Part shown: piece by piece, positions 57,425 through 64,000 of the stretch | Layout: every line of letters starts with the position of its first letter | How positions within the stretch are numbered: the stretch's first letter is position 1 | Assembly: GCA_002812745.2 (NCBI GenBank) | Contig: NCSJ02000023.1 | Span: 182,862 to 246,861 of the forward strand | Source: Scytalidium lignicola | Lineage: Eukaryota > Ascomycota > Leotiomycetes | Direction: 5' to 3' | DNA: 64,000 nucleotides | Notes under the pieces: generated by a model | Told to the model about the DNA's origin: nothing | Seen by the model: only the letters and a program-made list of their open reading frames with translations | Database searches by the model: none | Program-made: the position numbers and the translations under genes

Positions 57425-58970
57425 CTAATCCAGAATGCTTTTGTCTTTCTTGCAATTTTTTGTCAGTATCCGGCCTTCCTTAATCAATGGGTCTATTACT
57501 TCTATGTAACAGAGGAGTTGCACAAACGCGTAAGCCTTCCCCTTGGCCTCGTTGAAGGAGCTCAGTTCTTGTCTTGAGAGAGAATAAGTTTCCAGGGCCA
57601 CAGCCAAATTCACTTCTCATCTAGAAACTAACGAATGATTCTATATTTCATTTACTATTATTTTCTTGGGTTTATCAAAAACTTTGCTAGTTCCAGACTT
57701 TTTGGATTCATAGCCACATAAAACAGTAAATGAGCAATACAATTTACTAAGGCGGACTAGTTTCAATTAAGTTCAATGTTGTTTTATGATGCAGTAAGAT
57801 GATTCAGGGATTCTAGTAGAGAGAGGAAATGAAAAAAGCTAACAGTTTTAATGCACTGCTGGCAAAACGGGCTCAACAAAATCCTAGAACAAATGGGGAA
57901 GTTCTTTCGTGGTAAACAGGGAAAGTCATGTGGGTTATGTGAGTAATGATATATTTGCCAATAACAATACTTACGTAGTAACAGCAGAGGGGATTTTTCG
58001 ACTAGTGATCTAATTGTATATGGAGAAGACATGATCATAGAAGGATATTGTATTGTAGCAGTGGTACGCCTTGCCAGATCCCTAGAAAAAGAGAATATAG
58101 AGGCACAATACCAAAACAAGAATATTAAAGCCTTCAAGCAGACAGAATACACCATATAAAGCACATGCGATACTAGTATCGAGCCTATTGGCCCGTTCAA
58201 CCTATCTTGACCAAGAACGATTAACCAATTGAATAGCTTATATTGGGTACGCTCAGAACCTTGAGTTGCATAGCAATGACAAAAGCAAACGGAGTTCCTG
58301 AGACTAATGTAATCAATTCATTCACTATGTGAAGTAAATCTTGAAGAAAGGCAGAGTTGGTGAAAGTTGCTTCAGTGTCTTCTGATGTGTATATAGTCAT
58401 ACATAAGACAATAATTAACATATACTGATATTATGCGCCAGAGATTTATACTAAAAACCAATGAATTGTGAACGAGAATCTGGTGTGGTTCTGATTTTGA
58501 AACCTGAAGTGCTATTTCACTACAAAAAAATTAGTTGATTCATTCTATCCAAAGAGAAATACCATGGCACAAAGCGTTTCAATACACCAGCACGTATTGT
58601 GCTCAGATATCCGAAATGCCTTATCTCAAGCTATGTTATCTATGTATGCAGTAGAAGTCCCTTTATACTAGCAGACATTGTTGCTCTTAGGTCGCCGCAA
58701 ATCAACCATCTGATGCCGCGGACATTGGATATTGGTGCTGTGTAATCTGGTATGCGGGACTTGAACATACTACTTAAGGACTTTGTTGAGGGCCCCCAAA
58801 GCGAAAACTCCCTATACTTTTACGACAAACAAGTTTCGAAGCCATCGAAGAATCCACTGATTTCCCCCGTGAAGTTGACGATGAAACTGGTCGGTCAGCC
58901 AAAGTCATCTCAGGAAGTCTTACCTGATTTGGGAAGATAGAGCGACGGAGTGTGACTCTCACTATCAAGG
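57425..58970 (-). pseudogene. Unrecognised decayed gene or genes, minus strand
   Basis: At 58960-58530 one minus-strand frame without frameshifts but with four or five stops reads FTGEISGFFDGFETCLS, KYREFSLWGPSTKSL, MFKSRIPDYTAPISNVRGI, WLICGDLRATMSASIKGLLL and FGYLSTIRAGVLKRF. Further downstream come TNSAFLQDLLHIVNELITL (58370-58300), a piece with acceptor and donor sites reading TATIQYPSMIMSSPYTIRSL (about 58080-57975), and VALETYSLSRQELSSFNEAK (57610-57530). Order and strand agree with one multi-exon gene that has accumulated nonsense mutations. I cannot name the family; whether all pieces belong together is inference. Confidence 0.35.
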
Positions 58971-60651
58971 TGCGCGAAATATACGATCTATTACGCCTTA
59001 CGTGAAGGCCACCCCTTAAATAATAGGGACATTCTCACAAAATTTCGCGCAATTCCCGGATTCGTGAGAGCGAATGCGCATCTTGGGGCTTGCGCTACTA
59101 GTACATTTCAAAGCAACTTATCTAAACATAACCATTTACGTAAGATAGTTGTGGAATCAACGATTCTTGATGCTAGGTTTGATTTTCGAACTGGTGCTTG
59201 GAGCGGACGTGGCAGACGAGATTGGTACCTTATCAGACGCAGCATACAGGATAAGAAAAGCTTGGAGAAATGCCGAGGATATGCAGGAACAGAGTTAGAC
59301 ATGACTGAATCAGGGGAATTAGTATGGAACCATTAATCAGCAAGGAGATTTTCTTTCTCTGGTTATTATTCTAATAAATACAGTACAGCAAGTACTGTAA
59401 AATAATAATAATAATAATAATAACAACAATAATAATAACAACAACAACAATTATTGTTATTAAAAGCTGGCTGGGTGGATGTCTTTAGACTTTAAAGTGT
59501 TATGAAATTATCGTTATTTCCAATCATAACATTTTATTTTGTTTACAATGTGGTAATGGTTATTCTGATTAATAATTTTTATCCGTATAAAAAGCTTTTC
59601 CAAGCGCTGCATGGATTGCTTCTCTAAGCCATTGCAGCCTGGGCCTGTCCATGGCTGTACGAAGTGAAATGGAAAGGGAGCCACTTTATTAAAGTGCACA
59701 GGCTGGAAATAAGGTACTTCTGTACGTTTGCTCGTATAACATGGGCTGGAGAGTCCCAACCGAGCCAATGGCTCCAAAGTTACTGTAAACAGAGGTTGCA
59801 GTGCTTCGTATTACTTACTGTACAACACCAGCCCTCAGGGGTTATTTTTAGCCCCGATACCGTACTTAGTTAAGTGGTTCCATTTCCACCGCCTCAATCC
59901 ATCAACGCCTTCATTATCTTGAACCAATTGTTCGCCAACCATTTCCAAACCATTTGTCAACCAGAACACGCCCCTAATGGACAAACAGCCCGAATCCTCA
60001 CCAGAAGGATCATTATCCTTGCTGCAAGCACAACTCAAGGGCAGCAAATTGCATACATTCGAGCTGCAGTATGCGCATTTTTGACAGTACATTGTATAAT
60101 TAGTGAGAACACCAAGTACTTTAAGACGAGTACAACTCGTATCCAATCTCACTGATAACAGGCAGAATACGAAGACATGGGGTCTGCTTGCCTTCAGCTT
60201 TGCAAAGGCGCTGGGATTGGTCCTTAAGCATCACCCCACCCTCTTCAGCTTTTTCAATTCTTGTCTTTCTCTTTTTCTTATTATTTTCTTCCCCCAAAAA
60301 TATTAATGTAGTTCTTAATATTGAGCCAATATCAGATCAATAATCCATGTCGCAGTCGCTATTTCGTCACACACCATTGTTTGCATGATCTTCGTTATCC
60401 TTGCCCTCACCTTTGTCTCTTTGACAGTCAAGTATACTTAGATGCAAAGGGCAAAAGGGCAGAGACACGGCATTTGTCTGACTACTTGTCAGCTTTGATT
60501 TGTGGCTAAGCCAAAATTAATCCTTAGACGTCGCTTCACTTCTATCCTTTTAATACTTTGTTCTCATTTTTGTTGTTCCCCTCTTTTCCTCCCCTAAGTT
60601 AATATCTTTTCCCGGAGACATTATTCGTTGATGTCGCCTGGTAAATAAGCT
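58971..60651. other. Intergenic region upstream of the GT71 gene
   Basis: Holds short open frames on both strands (59064-59336, 59835-60155) with no family resemblance, the microsatellite at 59399-59451 and, from about 60240, a C/T-rich stretch that is probably promoter and 5' UTR. Confidence 0.4.
59399..59451. repeat. AAT/AAC microsatellite
   Basis: Uninterrupted run of AAT and AAC trinucleotides, about 17 units, followed by a short inverted segment TTATTGTTATT. Confidence 0.95.
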
Positions 60652-62106
60652 ATGTCGCGGCGGCCGACATTTCATCAAATTCGCACAACCTTTATCATCC
60701 TTGCTTTCATCTTTATAGTTTCGCATCTCCACCTATCGGGTCAGCTGTCGAAATACTCATACAAGGCCCTCACTGACAACCTGTCATTCTCCAAAGTAGC
60801 GTCCCTTGAGAACAGACGATTCTGGCGGGATTTTCATGACATCCTGAAGCAATCGAATCCCAACTGCTCATCGCCAGTACGGCTGGGGTATGTAGGCTCA
60901 ATCGGCTTCAACCCAGCGGACATTGACAATGTGACGATGCACAAGTACATCGCGGTGGACTCGGAGGCGCGCAGGAAACTGAAGACGGCGCACTCGACCT
61001 TCATGCAGTCGATAACGAAGGAGGGAGCTCCCAAAGCCTACTCACAGCCTGGTAGTCGAGGCATTGTGAGCACAGCGGGTGGTCCGTTGCTCCCCGTCTT
61101 CCTGGTCACATTGTACATGCTGCGTAAATCAGGGTCGGAGTTGCCCGTGGAGCTGTTTCTGGCCGATCAGTCAGAGTACGACCCGTTCATCTGTGAAGAT
61201 ATGCTGCCAGCGATGAACGCCAAGTGTATTGTGCTGGCGGATATTCTGGATATGTCGCCGCCGGAGCAAGGGTTAAAGAAATACCAGTTCAAGATCTTCT
61301 CACTCCTGTTCTCGTCGTTCGAGCAGTTAATCTTCCTCGATGCAGACGACTTTCCTTTGCGTGATCCAAACTTCTTGTTCGACAGCGAACCGTACTTGTC
61401 AACAGGCATGATCACCTGGCCCGACTTCTGGAAGGTGACTTACCATGAGTCCTTCTTTGAGGTCACCTCTCAACCCGTCCCAGCATCGTTCCCATATGCT
61501 TCGACTGAGTCTGGTCAAATCGTCCTCGACAAGCGCAGGCACCACCAGACGCTCCTTCTTTCCACGTACTACAACTTCTATGGACCCTCACACTATTACC
61601 CGATGTTGTCGCAGGGTGCACCCGGTGAGGGTGACAAGGAGACATTCGTCGTTGCTGCTCGGCGTTTCAATCTCTCCTCGTATGAGGTCCAAGCCGGCCC
61701 CAGTGCCCTAGGCCGCTTCAACAATGGCAAGTACCAAGGCAGTGGTATTCTTCAGGCCGATCCAACCTGGGATTTTGAGGCTTCGAACGGTACCATTAGC
61801 GGTAAGGGTAGAAAACCACCACCCGGCTCTGCATTACTGTTCTTACATGTCAATCTCCCCAAACTGAACCCTCAGAGATTGTTTGGCCCGGACGGATATG
61901 CATTGGACTCAGAGGGGAATCCCAGTCGCATTTGGTCCGCTGATATTGCTAAGAAGTTCGGATCGGACATCGAACAGGTTGTTTGGGAATGTCTTCACTC
62001 TCTCACCTGCAAGCTAGAGAACGAGGGTCATCGGACATGGGATAACGGTGCCCAATATTGCGATAAGATTGAGCAGTATCAATTCAAGCTTTTCGGAGAG
62101 AGCTGA
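60652..62106 (+). CDS. Golgi alpha-mannosyltransferase, glycosyltransferase family 71
   Basis: Single exon of 484 aa. A short cytosolic tail and one membrane anchor (residues 12-28, FIILAFIFIVSHLHLSG) give the type II topology of Golgi glycosyltransferases. GT71 features: RGIVSTAGGPLLPVFLVTLYMLR (residues 136 on, written here in two overlapping blocks), ELPVELFLADQSEYD, KIFSLLFSSFEQLIFLD followed by ADDFPLRDP with the DXD metal/GDP-mannose site at D230-A-D232, TWPDFWK, and GEGDKETFVVAAR. The family includes yeast Mnn1 (alpha-1,3) and Mnn2/Mnn5 (alpha-1,2) transferases that extend outer-chain or cell-wall mannan. Linkage specificity cannot be read from the sequence; the arrangement looks closer to the Mnn2 group. 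Nothing is broken. Confidence 0.9.
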   Translation: MSRRPTFHQIRTTFIILAFIFIVSHLHLSGQLSKYSYKALTDNLSFSKVASLENRRFWRDFHDILKQSNPNCSSPVRLGYVGSIGFNPADIDNVTMHKYIAVDSEARRKLKTAHSTFMQSITKEGAPKAYSQPGSRGIVSTAGGPLLPVFLVTLYMLRKSGSELPVELFLADQSEYDPFICEDMLPAMNAKCIVLADILDMSPPEQGLKKYQFKIFSLLFSSFEQLIFLDADDFPLRDPNFLFDSEPYLSTGMITWPDFWKVTYHESFFEVTSQPVPASFPYASTESGQIVLDKRRHHQTLLLSTYYNFYGPSHYYPMLSQGAPGEGDKETFVVAARRFNLSSYEVQAGPSALGRFNNGKYQGSGILQADPTWDFEASNGTISGKGRKPPPGSALLFLHVNLPKLNPQRLFGPDGYALDSEGNPSRIWSADIAKKFGSDIEQVVWECLHSLTCKLENEGHRTWDNGAQYCDKIEQYQFKLFGES

Positions 62107-62697
62107 AAGAGTGTTGTTTTGGGGAGAATTACGCCACCAAATTTCGGCCCTGCTAGTCAAAGAATAAAGAAAGGGGGAAGGGGGAGGGTAGGAGGAGAAT
62201 CGACTCTAGATATGCGGGTATTTTATCCCTTTATAGAGAGGGAGAGAAAGAGGGAAATAAGGATAGGTAGAGGGCGAGAAAGCTGTTCAAAAGCAACACT
62301 ACAGGAGACAATCGAGTTCTATCAGAAAAGATCCAGATGAATAGGAAATGGAGGGGGGGAGAGATAAAATAAGTGCTATTGCACGATATAATAGACTAAA
62401 ACACTCATGTAACATAATTGTATAATGTATTATATAAATCACGAGAATTAGGGATGGTCAGCCAAAGTAGACTTTATTTTTTAGTCTGAAGAACTCTAAA
62501 TACATCCGTTAATTCATAATCATACATTGACATGGTTCCTCTCCCACAAGCTCTCTCTTGTTGAATTTATTTACCCCCTATACAATTCTGGTATATTACA
62601 GTTCTGAATTACAATCCATCCCTGAATTCCCAACCAAAATCAATACTTTCACGCGCTTATTCTCAGAAGATGTAGATATATATTCAATCCATCACAC
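62107..62697. other. 3' flank and spacer
   Basis: Purine-rich (GGGGAGAGA-type) 3' untranslated region of the GT71 gene, then AT-rich spacer. No gene. Confidence 0.5.
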
Positions 62698-63402
62698 TTA
62701 ACTCCTCAAATTAATGTTAGATAGCATCTCTACTTCCGTCAGTACAACCATCAAGCAAATTGCATATGGATTTTCATCTGATTCTAATATAATTTTCAAG
62801 TAATCTCTTCGCTCTAAATCAACGAAAACCACATGTAAATACCCCTGTCGAATCAAGTAATCCGCCATAATAGCTCGACCACCTCTTCCATTCCCATCAA
62901 CAAAAGGATGAATCTGCTCGAAACACATGAAAAGCTGCGATGCCAGGATCAAACCTTTTTAATGCATGAGTCTCAATCTCGCCACTTGACAAATCGCTTC
63001 ATGCATGCTGGGACTTGGACTGGATAAGGGTATATGCGGAGTGGATATGACTTCGCGGTTATGGGAGTTGAACGGTAATCTTCAAGTTGTATTCTCTTAC
63101 CCCATGAATGGCGATATATCGGTTCTGACGGTGTTCCAGTCAACACAATGCGACTAAGATCTTTGATATTATACAAGGAAATGCCCGTCATGCTGGGATT
63201 TGTCAGAGCAAAAAAGAGTTAGATAACGCGATGCTATTATGTGATTATGCATTTCCGCTACCGTTGCTGGATCTGTATTTGGAAGAAGATTTTCAGAAGA
63301 TGGGAGAGATAAATAAAGTTGAGAGGGGTTTAATATCCATGCTAGAAAAGTTGTTGAACTATCCAAATTATGTTCTGAGTATATCACGTGTGATAGTTTC
63401 AT
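62698..63402 (-). pseudogene. Fic-domain protein, decayed
   Basis: The signature motif is intact on the minus strand near 62910-62880, HPFVDGNGRGGR, followed by AIMADYLIRQGYLHVVFVDL, as in fungal Fic proteins. The upstream text of the same family (YIPYP-like RIYPYPVQVPACMKRF and VKWRD, 63060-62975; NIKDLSRIVLTGTPSEPIYRH, 63160-63100; DPATVAEMHNHIIA, 63270-63225) lies in other frames separated by a TGA and by at least two one-base shifts. No intron explains the breaks. Fic enzymes transfer AMP or other nucleotide groups to hydroxyl side chains of target proteins. With an N-terminus in pieces this copy is probably inactive. The 3' end at 62698 is a clean stop after EVEMLSNI. Confidence 0.75.
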
Positions 63403-63477
63403 CAGTTTATATTCTATTCCTCTAGTACTATAGTGGTCGATCTCAGTCTACAGTGCAAACGGTTCATCGTAATAATC

Positions 63478-63994
63478 TGTTCTTAGTGGAAGTTTCAGGC
63501 TTGCAATCAGGAACATGATAATAGTAACCGAAGTGTGTTAACGCTTTTAAAATGGTAGGTCTGGACACTTTTAAATTAAACTCCATTTTGATTTGTTTAA
63601 TCGAAACTATACGTCGTTCATAATGGCCAGTAAACCACTGGATAATTGCAAGAACTGTAGAATCAGAAAGCTTGAGTGGCCTGCCAGGAGGTTTCTGAAC
63701 GCGATCCCCCCTTTTAAACTATCCTTGAGCTATACCATAAAAAATACCTAATTCCTGAGCTGCATGACGTTCAGAATAACCATCTTGGACTTTAGTCTTA
63801 AATCGCACACGAGTAAAAGTATCCCAAACCATTAAATCAGTAGTAATTGTAGTAGTAATTGTAGTAGTAATTGTAGGGAAGGCATGAAGGAGAAATGTAA
63901 ACAATGATTGTTTTGGTAAAAGCGGCAGTATATTCCCTTTACCGCCTTGCAAGGAGTGGCCGAGCCTTTTCTTGCACCCCCTTACGTACATCAA
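63478..63994 (-). mobile_element. Tc1/mariner-type transposase fragment
   Basis: The minus strand gives FKTKVQDGYSERHAAQELGI, a TAG at about 63719-63721, then PPGRPLKLSDSTVLAIIQWF, RRIVSIKQIKMEFNL and VSRPTILKALTHFGY, ending at a TGA near 63462. This is the double helix-turn-helix DNA-binding region of Tc1/mariner-like transposases (GRP linker included). The DDE catalytic part is absent. A triplet repeat (TAGTAGTAATTG-type) lies at 63838-63875 in the upstream frame. Confidence 0.6.
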
Positions 63995-64000
63995 AGTCGG

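Noticed and set aside
59835..60155. Overlapping frames on both strands of about 95-105 codons
   Set aside because: Neither shows a domain, a signal peptide or splice partners; chance open frames in intergenic DNA.
1..64000. tRNA, rRNA or other structured RNA genes
   Set aside because: I found no cloverleaf or conserved RNA box by eye; a tRNAscan/Infernal run would be decisive.

Overview
The window looks like nuclear DNA of a filamentous ascomycete, most likely a leotiomycete (Helotiales-like). The evidence is short introns (about 50-140 nt) with GTAAGT-type donors and CTRAY-type branch sites, fungal-only families (HET, HeLo, 2EXR), and gene islands of normal composition alternating with very AT-rich blocks of dead transposons. 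Those blocks show the C-to-T decay expected of repeat-induced point mutation (RIP). The taxonomic placement is inference.

Layout. 1-4.8 kb: no recognisable gene. 4.8-22.7 kb: gene island with a two-exon SET-domain protein, an aldo-keto reductase of the Kv-beta/AKR6 type, a DUF1907 (C11orf54-type) putative hydrolase, a frameshifted 2EXR protein, a HeLo-E2 ubiquitin-conjugating-enzyme fusion, a secreted M20 carboxypeptidase, a five-exon DHA1-type MFS transporter, a DUF4188/monooxygenase-like protein and a small unknown protein. 23.1-36.7 kb: AT-rich transposon graveyard with a piggyBac-like relic between 39-bp perfect inverted repeats, pogo-type relics, and at least four Ty3/gypsy relics in both orientations. 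36.66-44.37 kb: a nearly complete Ty3/gypsy chromovirus with 221-bp LTRs, gag, and a pol that keeps one frame but carries about 20 nonsense codons. Between pol and the 3' LTR it carries a spliced accessory gene on the opposite strand. 45.6-47.6 kb: GH47 alpha-mannosidase. 48.6-53.9 kb: two direct repeats of about 260 bp flank AT-rich DNA and a HET-domain gene split by one TGA. 54.5-59 kb: decaying genes, including a pseudogene copy of the 20-kb DUF4188-like gene. 60.6-62.1 kb: GT71 mannosyltransferase. 62.7-64 kb: a decayed Fic-domain gene and a Tc1/mariner-type relic.

Functional themes. The intact genes are mostly stand-alone housekeeping or secretory functions; GH47 and GT71 both act on Golgi glycans. 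Self/non-self or cell-death families recur (HeLo-E2, HET, possibly 2EXR and Fic), and all but HeLo-E2 are broken. I see no metabolic gene cluster. The two most unusual objects are the HeLo-E2 fusion at 12.2-13.7 kb and the antisense, intron-containing gene inside the chromovirus at 42.5-43.7 kb. Single N characters sit next to A/T homopolymers throughout and look like consensus-length ambiguities; one creates a false frameshift in the MFS gene.
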